A DNA stretch of 64,000 nt from Treponema sp. GTDB taxonomy: Bacteria > Spirochaetota > Spirochaetia > Treponematales > Treponemataceae. Below the pieces are notes generated by a model. The model was not told where the DNA came from and searched no databases. It saw only the letters and a program-made list of their open reading frames with translations. A program made the translations under genes and the position numbers. The stretch is taken from NCBI GenBank assembly GCA_017645785.1, contig JAGCNW010000030.1:277045-341044 (forward strand), written 5' to 3'. Every line of letters begins with the position of its first letter. The first letter of the stretch is position 1. Of this stretch, positions 15,962 through 24,077 are shown piece by piece.

Positions 15962-17305
15962 TTGGCGAAAACTAAAGATCTTACAGTCGGAAATCCTCTT
16001 TCGCTCATAATAAAATTCGCGCTTCCGCTGTTGGGCGGAATTTTGTTCCAGCAAGCCTACAACATAGCGGACGCCGCCATCGTAGGCCGCTACTTGGGCG
16101 CCAATGCTTTGGCCGCTGTTGGAGCGTCGTCAAGCGCGCAGTTTTTGACCTTTGGCTTTTGCATGGGAACGATGACCGGCTTTGCCGTTCCTGTCGCCCA
16201 ACGATTTGGCGCGCGCGACTACGACGGAATGAGGCGCTTTGTTTTTTGCGCCTACATTTTGGCGGCGGCCACGGCGCTTGTTATGACAAGCCTTTGCGCC
16301 TTTTTTTGCGACCAAATCCTTTTGGCGCTCAAAACGCCGGCCGACATTTTTGACGACGCGCGCGTGTATTTGTTCACGCTCTTTTTGGGAACGCCCTTCA
16401 TAATTTTTTACAACTGGCTTTCAAGCCTCTTGCGCGCGGTGGGTGACAGCAAGACGCCTTTTGCCTTTTTGGTCTTTTCGACGATGCTTAACGTCGCGCT
16501 GGATTTGCTGTTTATCGTCTGCTTTGGCTGGGGAGTTTTTGGAGCGGCTTTTGCCACTGTCATTTCGCTTTTTACAAGCGGCCTTTTGTGTTTGCTTTAC
16601 ATTCGAGCCAAGTTTGAAATTCTCCGCCTAAAAAAAGAGAACAAGGTTTTTGACATAAAGACAGCAGCCGCCTTGGTAAAAATCGGAGTTCCGATGGGCT
16701 TGCAATTTTCGATTACAGCAATCGGCTCTATGATAATGCAGGCGGCCAACAACGCGCTCGGAACGGTTTACGTTTCGGCCTTTAGCGCGGCCTCAAAGAT
16801 AAAGCAATTCGCGATCTCTCCATTTGACGCGCTTGCGGCTTCGGTGTCGACATTTGCAAGCCAAAACTACGGCGCCCATAAATTTGACAGAATAAAAAAA
16901 GGCTTTGGCCAAGGCCTTGCCGCCGGAGTTCTTTTGGGCGCCGCGCTCGCCGTTCTTTTGATTTTCTTTGGAAGGCAGCTTTCGATGATTTTTATTTCCG
17001 CAAAGAACGCAGACGTCTTGGACGCTTCGCAAAAATTTCTTTTTATAAGCGGCTTTTTTTATCTTGTGATTCCGTTTTTGAACGTGTCTCGCCTTACAGT
17101 CCAAGGCTTGGGCTATTCAAACCGCGCGATAATTTCGGGCGTGATAGAAATGCTCGCGCGAATTTTTGTAAGCTTTGCGCTTGTGCCGTCGATGGGCTGG
17201 ACCGCGATTTGCTTTTGCGACCAAGCGGCCTGGGTCAGCGCGACCTTCTTTATTTTTTCGTACTGCCTTTATTTAATTGGACGCTTGCAAAAAGAGGCGC
17301 GATAA
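15962..17305 (+). CDS. MATE-family multidrug/Na+ antiporter
   Basis: 447 residues with 12 predicted transmembrane segments. It shows MATE landmarks: PLLGGILFQQAYNIADAAIVG near the start, and the second half begins with IGVPMGLQFSITAIGSMIMQ. It exports drugs or metabolites using Na+ or H+. The start is a TTG with AAGGGGGG about 7 bases upstream; no ATG fits. The 3' end overlaps the convergent thiamine pyrophosphokinase gene by 56 bases. GC use is like its neighbours. Confidence 0.92.
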   Translation: MAKTKDLTVGNPLSLIIKFALPLLGGILFQQAYNIADAAIVGRYLGANALAAVGASSSAQFLTFGFCMGTMTGFAVPVAQRFGARDYDGMRRFVFCAYILAAATALVMTSLCAFFCDQILLALKTPADIFDDARVYLFTLFLGTPFIIFYNWLSSLLRAVGDSKTPFAFLVFSTMLNVALDLLFIVCFGWGVFGAAFATVISLFTSGLLCLLYIRAKFEILRLKKENKVFDIKTAAALVKIGVPMGLQFSITAIGSMIMQAANNALGTVYVSAFSAASKIKQFAISPFDALAASVSTFASQNYGAHKFDRIKKGFGQGLAAGVLLGAALAVLLIFFGRQLSMIFISAKNADVLDASQKFLFISGFFYLVIPFLNVSRLTVQGLGYSNRAIISGVIEMLARIFVSFALVPSMGWTAICFCDQAAWVSATFFIFSYCLYLIGRLQKEAR

Positions 17306-18041
17306 GGACAAAAGTTCCACGCAAAAATTCAATTTGGATGGGGCGGCCTTGCCTTGCAAATTCTTCTTTTATCGTGTTGCTCACGCTTGGCATGCCGTTT
17401 TTTCTAAAGACTGAGCTTTCCCATTCAAGCCCTTGGGAACGGATTTTTCCGACATGATTTTTTCCAAAGGGGCGGGCAATTGAGATGACGTCGCCGGCTT
17501 TTAGTCCGCCTACGCTAAACGACTCGCGCTCCGCCTTCCACAAAACTTGCTCTCCGCAAAGCCAAGCGTCTGGCGCGATTTTTGTTCCGAACAAATTGTA
17601 GATTGACAAAAAGTGGTCGACCCGGCCGCCCGCGCCGCCAATTAAGCTGACAAAAGTCTTTTGGTTTGTCAAGCCAAAAAGGTTAGGGAAGCCCCGCGTT
17701 TTTTGGCCTTGCAAAAAGTTCCGAGCAATGCCGTTAGCCCGCTTTAGCGCCATCTCGGTGTCGGTGTCGTCCTTGTAGGAAGGGGAACGCTCTATTGTCG
17801 CGCCGTCGTATTCGTCCAGAATTTTTTTGTCGCTTATCGAATCAAAGTCTCCCAAAATTATGCTTGGCGCAAAGTCGTAAAGGCCTTTAAAATATTTTTG
17901 GTAGGCGCGGAGAGTTTCAAGGCCCGAGTCGGCGGCGATTACAGCGTCCGGCTTTTGGCCGGCCGCCAAAATGTTCTTAAAGTAGGCCACGGCCTTGTCC
18001 GGCGCGGGAGCCTCGCCGCCTGTGAACACGATTATTTGCAT
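17250..18041 (-). CDS. thiN: Thiamine pyrophosphokinase
   Basis: A 263-residue enzyme making thiamine diphosphate from thiamine and ATP. Signatures: VIAADSGLETL, IILGDFDSIS, KDDTDTEMAL and GGAGGRVDHFLS. The C-terminal beta-sandwich domain follows, ending in a short tail that lies over the MATE 3' end. I start at ATG 18041 because a promoter (TTGTCC-17-TACAAT) ends 7 bases upstream; the longer frame from 18113 would start upstream of that promoter. Confidence 0.9.
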   Translation of the reverse strand: MQIIVFTGGEAPAPDKAVAYFKNILAAGQKPDAVIAADSGLETLRAYQKYFKGLYDFAPSIILGDFDSISDKKILDEYDGATIERSPSYKDDTDTEMALKRANGIARNFLQGQKTRGFPNLFGLTNQKTFVSLIGGAGGRVDHFLSIYNLFGTKIAPDAWLCGEQVLWKAERESFSVGGLKAGDVISIARPFGKNHVGKIRSQGLEWESSVFRKNGMPSVSNTIKEEFARQGRPIQIEFLRGTFVLIAPLFASVQLNKGSTKK

Positions 18042-18048
18042 GGGGAAT

Positions 18049-18077
18049 ATTGTAGCGCGAATTTTAGTCTTGGACAA
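18049..18077 (-). promoter_or_regulatory. Promoter of thiamine pyrophosphokinase, near-leaderless
   Basis: On the minus strand TTGTCC, 17 bases, TACAAT, then 7 bases and ATG. It lies just beyond the stop of the upstream regulator gene (18106). Confidence 0.65.
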
Positions 18078-18105
18078 CAAGCGCGTAAATGACAACGCGC
18101 GGCGT

Positions 18106-19134
18106 TTACGCAAGCGCCTTGCGCTCCAAGAAGGCGGCGGTGTCTTCGGCCCAGCTGTACTGGCTCATGAATTCGCCGGCGTAGGCCTTTATGGCCTTGG
18201 AGTCGCCGGCCAAAAAGTCGTAGTAGTCGCATTTTACCGCTTCAGGATTTATGCGGAAGTTGTTGTATTCGGCGGTGAAGAAGTTTTGGATTTCAAGTTC
18301 GGCAAACGTCCGCTTTGCGTCGGAAATAAGGACGCGGAGACTGGAGCCGTAGCGGGCGGAGTCGGCGTGTTCCCCATAAAGCGCGCAAAGCAGCTCCTTT
18401 GTGTTGACCGAAGATCCGTTTTTGCAAATGAGGTAGGCCACAAGCTCCGTGGTTTTGCTGCGGGAAAATTTTATGGCCTTTCCTTCGTGCAAAATGGTGA
18501 AGTTGCCGAATGTCTTTGCCTCAATAATGCTCCTTTGTTTTTTGACAAGCGCGATACGCTGCTTTAGCCTGTATCTGTTGATAAAGAAAAGGACGAAAAT
18601 AATCAGAACCGCGACCGCGTAGTTAAAGGTTCCGTACACTCCAAAAAAACGGACGACGCCTGGAACCATTGCGGCGCATGACGCGAAAATGACGGCAAGA
18701 AGAGGCAGCGACGCGGTGAATATGCACAAAACGATGTTTGTCGCGCAAAGAAAAACTATCAGTCCATTGTAATGGTTCGCTTGGTTGTAAAAAAGTATGA
18801 TTGGGCAAGTGGTTCCGCACCAGCAGTAAATCACGTAAAACGGAAGCGTCTTTAGAATGTAGGCCTTTTCGCGGGAAACATTTTTTGTCGCGATGGATAG
18901 GACAAAAGAAAGCGCTATTGAAAGGCAAGCGCCCGCCATATATAAGATTTGCAGTCTGTGCTCATGATAGTATTCCCTCTTAAAGACAAGCTCAAGGACA
19001 AGAAACGCGAGCGTGACAAAAAAACAAATGCCGCTCCAATATAAATTAAGAAGACGGTTTGATTCCGCCGAGTCCGCCTGGTCCAACGGCGAAATATAAT
19101 AGTATATATTGTAAAGTTCCTTTAGCTTGTCCAT
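18106..19134 (-). CDS. Membrane-embedded transcription regulator with OmpR/SARP-like winged-helix domain
   Basis: 342 residues. The N-terminal half (about 30-200) holds six hydrophobic segments. The cytoplasmic C-terminal half (about 215-342) looks like an OmpR/SARP winged helix: FGNFTILHEGKAIKF, then SRSKTTELVAYLICKNGSSV, then SLRVLISDAKRTFAELEI. There is no receiver domain, so it would bind DNA while held in the membrane, as ToxR and CadC do. It is divergent from the large surface lipoprotein at 19356; three direct repeats lie between them and are its likely binding sites. It has its own good promoter and a TAGGAA ribosome site. The signal it senses is unknown. Confidence 0.75.
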   Translation of the reverse strand: MDKLKELYNIYYYISPLDQADSAESNRLLNLYWSGICFFVTLAFLVLELVFKREYYHEHRLQILYMAGACLSIALSFVLSIATKNVSREKAYILKTLPFYVIYCWCGTTCPIILFYNQANHYNGLIVFLCATNIVLCIFTASLPLLAVIFASCAAMVPGVVRFFGVYGTFNYAVAVLIIFVLFFINRYRLKQRIALVKKQRSIIEAKTFGNFTILHEGKAIKFSRSKTTELVAYLICKNGSSVNTKELLCALYGEHADSARYGSSLRVLISDAKRTFAELEIQNFFTAEYNNFRINPEAVKCDYYDFLAGDSKAIKAYAGEFMSQYSWAEDTAAFLERKALA

Positions 19135-19152
19135 AACTTTTTTTCCTAAAAC

Positions 19153-19182
19153 ATTATAGCGCTTAATTCAAATTTGCGTCAA
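19153..19182 (-). promoter_or_regulatory. Promoter of the membrane regulator
   Basis: On the minus strand TTGACG, 18 bases, TATAAT; the start codon is 18 bases downstream of the -10 box, with TAGGAA between. Confidence 0.8.
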
Positions 19183-19200
19183 TCCTTGGAGTTTTTGGAC

Positions 19201-19298
19201 TTTGTACTGATTTGTAGCTGGTTTTTTGAAAATTTGTACTAGTTTGTCGCTGTTTTGGTCCGTTTTTTGTACTAGTTTGTAACGTTCGGAATTATAAA
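19201..19298 (+). promoter_or_regulatory. Three direct-repeat operator candidates plus -10 box before the BspA-like lipoprotein gene
   Basis: TTTGTACTGATTTGTAGCTG (19201), TTTGTACTAGTTTGTCGCTG (19233) and TTTGTACTAGTTTGTAACG (19266) are spaced 32-33 bp. Each copy is itself a tandem pair of TTTGT half-sites 10 bp apart. The last half-site ends about 10 bases before TATAAA (19293-19298), and there is no well-placed -35 box. The layout resembles activator sites of OmpR/SARP-type proteins. Confidence 0.72.
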
Positions 19299-19355
19299 AT
19301 AGCGGCAACCGGCTGGGGAAAAGCCGGAAAAAATTTATTCTTTGGGAGAAGAAAG

Positions 19356-21926
19356 ATGAAAAAGTTTTTTGGCTTGGCCGCAATCATCGCGGCTCTTGGA
19401 TTCTTGTTCGCCGCCGTCGGCTGTTCCAACGCCAGCGACAGCAACAACGCGGCCCTTTTTGGATTGCCGACCGGAGCGCCGGCGCAACCTTCAACGCCCG
19501 CTCCCGCTCCGACAGAGCTGGAAATTCCGCTCACGCTTGAGGCGATTGAAGACGGAAAGTTTGTTTTTACAAATCCTTGGTCCACGTTCAAGTATAAAAA
19601 GAACGGCGGAGAATTTGAGACTGTAACAACCACAAATCTTGGCACAAACAGAGATGTTGCGTATATAGATGTTGCGGCTGGCGATAAGGTTGCCCTGTAT
19701 GCGGACGGTTCTGAGAACGATAGCGTGGCGGGCAAATATTTCACTATTGTCAGCAGAAAATCTTGCTATGTTTATGGAAATGTAATGAGCCTTGAAAGCT
19801 CGACTGATTTTGAAAATTTAACCGTTGTCAAGGAAAGCTCCGCTTTTGCCAACTTATTCACGGACTATCACACTCCAGACTTTATAGGCCACCAAAAGAA
19901 TAAAATAAGGAGCCATGCCAAAATAACTTTGCAGTTGCCTGCGACAACGCTTGCGGTATCATGCTATGACAGCATGTTTTATGAATGCGAGGAATTGGAA
20001 AGGGCTCCCGCGCTTCCCGCGACGGCATTGACGAAATCATGCTATAAGAATATGTTCGGCGAATGTTCCTCCTTGACCAACGTTCCGACCGTTCTTCCCG
20101 CGACGACATTGGTGGACTCTTGTTATACAAAAATGTTCTACGGTTGCGTAAAATTGGAAAAAACTCCGGAACTTCCCGCCCAAAATTTGGCTCCCAAATG
20201 CTACATGCAAATGTTCAACGGTTGCGAAATCCTTGAAAACGCGCCCGCGCTTCCGGCGACAACACTGGCCAGCCAATGTTACACCGGAATGTTCATGGCT
20301 TGCTTCAAATTGCAAAACGCGCCAGAGCTTCCCGCCAAGGAACTGAAAGAGGGATGCTACAATAGTATGTTTATGGCTTGCACAAGCTTGAACTATATAA
20401 AATGTCTTGCTGAAAGCGGAATTACCACCGACAATACCAGCAATTGGACGAAGAACGCGGCGAGCGATGGAAACTTCATAAAAGTCAACGGCGCAAATTG
20501 GCCTACAGGCGCGAACGGCATTCCCGCTGGCTGGACCGTGCAGACCGCCGCGCCGGAATACAACATTTCCACCTCTGGCATTTCAAACGGAACGGTTACC
20601 GCAAGCGTAAATTCAACAAATGCAAGCACAGCAGAAGCGAACGCGACAGTAACTCTTACCGCAAGCCCTGCGACTGGCTACCAACTTTCAAGCATTGCCG
20701 TAACAAAGGCAAGCGGCGAAGCGGTAACAACAAGCGGCGACGGCCTTACAAGAACCTTCACTATGCCGGCGGAAAATGTCTCTGTGAGCGCGACTTTTAC
20801 ACAAATATCATATTCAATTACAAAGCAGGCAATGTCACACGGAAGTGTTACAGTTGATACAATTTCAACTTCAAATGCTACAAGCGCCGCTTATAACACA
20901 CCTGTAATCCTTACAATTAAACCTGATACTGGCTATGAACTCGGCTCAATTTCTGCATCAACTTCTGCAAGCGCCATTACTCTGTCAGGGAGCGGAATTA
21001 CCAATGGCAGCGCAAGAACATTTTCGATGCCGGCAGGTAACGTCACTATAAGCGCGACGTTCACTAAGATTAATTATTCAATCACCACAAGCGGAATTGC
21101 AAACGGAACTGTCACCGCCAAAGACGCAAGCGGCCAGGCCATCACAAGCGCAACTTACGGCCAGACGGTAACACTTGTAATAGCCGCGGACAAATATTAC
21201 GACTACACGGCCGATTCAATTAGCGTGACCGGAGTGAGCAATTTGGGCGGAAGCGGACTTACAAGAACCTTCACGATGCCGGCGCAAAACGTGACGGTAA
21301 GCGCGACATTCTTTACCGGGCCCACTGTCGCGGCGACAGAAGCAAAAGAGCTTGGCGACATCGTGCTGGACGACGGCCGTGTAGTGCGCTACGCTGACAG
21401 GGATAAAATGACCGCTTCACAAAAAAGCGCCGCCGTCGCAATTATTTTTGACGCCGCAAATAAAAAAGGCGTGGGCGTAAAAATTGGAGAAGACAAAAAG
21501 TGGTGCTCTGACGGCGCAGGCCTTTACAACACAAATGAATATACACAATCTAAAGACGACGGAGCCGTAAACAAAAGCAACGCGCACCCGCACATGGTTG
21601 TCTGGAGCGCAGGCGCATATCCTGCCTTCTGGTTTGCCGAAATGGATAACAGAAAGGGCATTTTCAACGACGACAACTGGTATCTTCCAGCCGAAAAAGA
21701 GCTGAACACCCTGTACGCAAACCAAGAAACTGTTAACAATTCCTTTGACGCGCTTGGAATAACAACTAAGATTGATGAGCAAAAATGGATGTGGTCTTCA
21801 AGCTGCTTTGACATATCATTGGGCTCAAATCCAAATAACGCTGTTTTTGTAAACAACACAAGTGGCGGCGGGGGTGTTGCCAAAACATCTGAATTCCGAG
21901 CTTGCAGCGTGCGCGTCTTCAACTAG
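19356..21926 (+). CDS. Surface lipoprotein with BspA-like Cys repeats, InlB-like repeats and a C-type-lectin-like end
   Basis: 856 residues. Signal peptide with lipobox (AAVGC, Cys23), then a Pro/Ala linker. Residues about 186-355 hold seven 22-24-residue repeats of the form LPATTL..CY..MF..C..L..AP, a Cys-containing BspA/leucine-rich variant. Residues about 402-655 hold three InlB B-like (Flg_new_2) repeats with the signature TRTFTMPA.NVTVSATF. Residues 657-856 resemble the DUF1566/Lcl C-type-lectin-like fold (WYLPAEKELNTLY, WMWSSS). It is probably an adhesin or glycan-binding protein. The DNA near 20800-20940 is more AT-rich than around it, suggesting repeat shuffling. A strong terminator follows. 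Confidence 0.85.
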   Translation: MKKFFGLAAIIAALGFLFAAVGCSNASDSNNAALFGLPTGAPAQPSTPAPAPTELEIPLTLEAIEDGKFVFTNPWSTFKYKKNGGEFETVTTTNLGTNRDVAYIDVAAGDKVALYADGSENDSVAGKYFTIVSRKSCYVYGNVMSLESSTDFENLTVVKESSAFANLFTDYHTPDFIGHQKNKIRSHAKITLQLPATTLAVSCYDSMFYECEELERAPALPATALTKSCYKNMFGECSSLTNVPTVLPATTLVDSCYTKMFYGCVKLEKTPELPAQNLAPKCYMQMFNGCEILENAPALPATTLASQCYTGMFMACFKLQNAPELPAKELKEGCYNSMFMACTSLNYIKCLAESGITTDNTSNWTKNAASDGNFIKVNGANWPTGANGIPAGWTVQTAAPEYNISTSGISNGTVTASVNSTNASTAEANATVTLTASPATGYQLSSIAVTKASGEAVTTSGDGLTRTFTMPAENVSVSATFTQISYSITKQAMSHGSVTVDTISTSNATSAAYNTPVILTIKPDTGYELGSISASTSASAITLSGSGITNGSARTFSMPAGNVTISATFTKINYSITTSGIANGTVTAKDASGQAITSATYGQTVTLVIAADKYYDYTADSISVTGVSNLGGSGLTRTFTMPAQNVTVSATFFTGPTVAATEAKELGDIVLDDGRVVRYADRDKMTASQKSAAVAIIFDAANKKGVGVKIGEDKKWCSDGAGLYNTNEYTQSKDDGAVNKSNAHPHMVVWSAGAYPAFWFAEMDNRKGIFNDDNWYLPAEKELNTLYANQETVNNSFDALGITTKIDEQKWMWSSSCFDISLGSNPNNAVFVNNTSGGGGVAKTSEFRACSVRVFN

Positions 21927-21961
21927 CGCTTTCTAACTTCTAACTATCGGAGACAGTTTTA

Positions 21962-21994
21962 CCCGGGGCCGTTCGCGGTTCCGGGATTTTTTTT
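21962..21994 (+). terminator. Terminator of the BspA-like lipoprotein gene
   Basis: CCCGGGGCCG and CGGTTCCGGG pair around a TTCG tetraloop (two G-U pairs), followed by eight T. Confidence 0.92.
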
Positions 21995-22050
21995 CCGCCG
22001 CCCCCTTAAATTTTTGGGCGAAATATGCTATATTTGTTTGCGGTAAAATT

Positions 22051-23520
22051 ATGCGCGGAGTAAAGATTCCCTACGAACTGCAAAAAATGAATTCTCTTTT
22101 TGAAGAAGCGGGCTTTGAGGCGTACCTTGTGGGAGGAGCCGTCCGCGACGAGATTATGGGGAAGGGCGCTCATGACTGGGACGTCGCCACAAACGCAAAG
22201 CCTGAGGAAGTCATTAAAATTTTTCGCCGCGTAATTCCCACTGGAATCAAGCACGGAACTGTCACCGTTCACTTTATGAAGCAAGCGATAGAAGTGACGA
22301 CCTTCCGCACCGAAAGCGATTACTCCGACGGCCGTCACCCGGACAAGGTTGAGTACGCCGGCCGCATAGAAGAAGACCTTAGCCGGCGCGATTTTACGAT
22401 GAACGCGATGGCGGCTAGCCTTAAGGACGGCCATATCGTAGACCCCTACGGCGGAGCGGACGACATACAAAAAAAGACTATCCGCGCGGTGGGAGAGCCT
22501 TCCGAGCGCTTTATGGAAGACGGCCTCCGCCCTGTCCGCGCGGTCCGCTTTGCCTCGCAGCTTGGCTTTAAGATAGAAGAAAAAACTTGGGCCGCAATTT
22601 TGCGCGAGGACATACTTAAAAAGGCGGCCGGCATTTCCTTGGAGCGCTTTAGGGACGAGCTTTGTAAAATTCTTTTGTCGCCCATTCCGTCCGTCGGCCT
22701 TAAACTTTTGGAAGAAAGCGGCCTTTTAAAAATTTTTATCCCGGAACTCTTGCAAGGACGGGGCTGCGTCCAGAGCGACGAGAGGGGCTTTCACAGCTTT
22801 GACGTTTTGGACCACAACTTTTACGCCTGCGACGGAGCCGTCTTGCGCGGCCCCATGTCATGTTCGGGCTTGACCCGGACATCTTTTGTCCAAGAGATTC
22901 CCGCGTCGGAGCGCGGGAATGACAGCGACCGCTTTTTGATTCTGCGCCTGGCCGCGATTTTCCATGACGTGGCCAAGCCTTCTTGCAAGCGCGCCGAAGC
23001 TGGCAAGATCACTTTCTACAACCATGAAATCGCCGGCGAAAAAATGGCGCGCGGCATAATGGTCCGCCTAAAATTTTCAAACGCGCAAATTGACGCGGTT
23101 TGCCATCTTATAAAAGAGCACATGTTCAACTACGAATCCTCTTGGTCCGACGCCGCCGTCCGCCGTTTTGTGCAGCGGGTCGGCGCGCAAAACATAGATT
23201 CGCTCTTTGACTTGCGCTTGGCCGACATTTACGGAATGCATAAAGTTCCTGTCCGCTTGCATGACGCGGCCGTTTGCGGAAAACTCTTGGAATTAAAGGA
23301 GCGCGTCGACAAGGTCTTGCAAGAAAAAAGCGCGATGGGCCTAAAGGACTTGGCCGTGAACGGCGCGGACTTGATCGCGCTTGGAATCCCCGCCGGAAAA
23401 AAGCTTGGCGCGATTTTAAAGGAATTGTTCGAGACGGTGACGGACGACCCGTCGATGAACAGCCGCGACGCGCTTCTTAGCCTTGCAAAGAATCTTTACA
23501 GCGAAAAATATTCAGGTTAA
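22051..23520 (+). CDS. cca: CCA tRNA nucleotidyltransferase with repeat-encoded insertion
   Basis: 489 residues. The nucleotidyltransferase head has YLVGGAVRDEIMG and HDWDVATNAKPEE (catalytic Asp pair), RRDFTMNAMA and VRAVRFASQLGF. An HD domain follows with FHDVAKPS. Residues 269-292 are translated from a dispersed palindromic element and lie between the HSFDVLDHNF helix and the HD motif, probably as a surface loop. The frame stays open through the insert, so the protein should be complete. It adds or repairs CCA ends, which the two tRNA genes here lack. The ATG is used without an obvious ribosome site. Confidence 0.92.
   Translation: MRGVKIPYELQKMNSLFEEAGFEAYLVGGAVRDEIMGKGAHDWDVATNAKPEEVIKIFRRVIPTGIKHGTVTVHFMKQAIEVTTFRTESDYSDGRHPDKVEYAGRIEEDLSRRDFTMNAMAASLKDGHIVDPYGGADDIQKKTIRAVGEPSERFMEDGLRPVRAVRFASQLGFKIEEKTWAAILREDILKKAAGISLERFRDELCKILLSPIPSVGLKLLEESGLLKIFIPELLQGRGCVQSDERGFHSFDVLDHNFYACDGAVLRGPMSCSGLTRTSFVQEIPASERGNDSDRFLILRLAAIFHDVAKPSCKRAEAGKITFYNHEIAGEKMARGIMVRLKFSNAQIDAVCHLIKEHMFNYESSWSDAAVRRFVQRVGAQNIDSLFDLRLADIYGMHKVPVRLHDAAVCGKLLELKERVDKVLQEKSAMGLKDLAVNGADLIALGIPAGKKLGAILKELFETVTDDPSMNSRDALLSLAKNLYSEKYSG
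22855..22925. repeat. Dispersed palindromic element, copy 3, inside cca
   Basis: TGTTCGGGCTTGACCCGGACA followed by GATTCCCGCG and CGCGGGAATGACAG. It has the same two modules as copy 2 in opposite orientation. It is read in frame as part of cca. Confidence 0.88.
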
Positions 23521-23523
23521 AAG

Positions 23524-23660
23524 ATTCCCGCGTATGTCGCTTCGCTCCATTTTGATATAGGATGCGATTCAACTGCGCTCTTGACAGAGCGCGGACAATC
23601 AAGCGCGGGAATGACTGATTGACCACCATGTCATTGTCGGGCTTGACCCGACAATCTTTT
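23524..23660. repeat. Dispersed palindromic elements, copy 4 (composite), filling the cca downstream gap
   Basis: ATTCCCGCG at 23524 and CGCGGGAATGAC near 23605 flank about 70 bases that include a GCGCTC/GAGCGC hairpin. A second module, CATTGTCGGGCTTGACCCGACAATC, lies near 23629-23655. No gene is visible in this gap; the hairpins may end transcripts from both sides. Confidence 0.75.
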
Positions 23661-23668
23661 TTAGCGCT

Positions 23669-24040
23669 TTAAACCGTTCCTTCCGCCAAAACCAAGACTG
23701 TTCTTGCCGCAAGCACGATTGCGGTGGAAAGAATTATGCAAATAATATAGAAAATTAATGTGATTATCTTTTTTGTGAAAGTGAATTTCGACAAGATTGA
23801 GTCCAAGACCATAAAAATCGTGGCCAAAAGCGCGGCAAAAATCAAAGTGATCGAAAGATAAATAAGGCTCTGCAAAATAAAGGCTTGGCTCTGGTCCAAA
23901 AATTCCTGCGTGTTCCCGGCCATGTACAAAAGGGCCAGCGAAACTACCAGCATAAAGGAAAAAACTGCCATGCGGAAAAAGATTTTCTGCATCAAGTAGA
24001 CAAAGGGAGCTATTCGCAGTTTTGAAAATTTTATTTGCAT
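23669..24040 (-). CDS. Small membrane protein of unknown function
   Basis: 123 residues with three hydrophobic segments (about 24-42, 57-80 and 94-115). I do not recognise a family. The case for a real gene is the excellent promoter (TTGAAA-17-TATAAA) ending 7 bases before the ATG and the membrane-type composition. It is divergent from the SPFH-like gene at 24078, and their promoters overlap. Confidence 0.6.
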   Translation of the reverse strand: MQIKFSKLRIAPFVYLMQKIFFRMAVFSFMLVVSLALLYMAGNTQEFLDQSQAFILQSLIYLSITLIFAALLATIFMVLDSILSKFTFTKKIITLIFYIICIILSTAIVLAARTVLVLAEGTV

Positions 24041-24041
24041 C

Positions 24042-24076
24042 TTGAATTTTATACCGCATTTCCATTATAATTTCAA
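24042..24076. promoter_or_regulatory. Overlapping divergent promoters, both near-leaderless
   Basis: Plus strand: TTGAAT (24042-24047), 18 bases, TATAAT (24066-24071), then 6 bases to ATG 24078. Minus strand: TTGAAA (24076-24071), 17 bases, TATAAA (24053-24048), then 7 bases to ATG 24040. The -10 box of the plus promoter lies next to the -35 box of the minus one, so both cannot be occupied at once. Confidence 0.7.
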
Positions 24077-24077
24077 T

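Noticed and set aside
22821..23012. cca considered broken by the repeat insertion
   Set aside because: The frame is continuous through the element and all catalytic motifs on both sides are intact, so a working protein with an extra loop is more likely.
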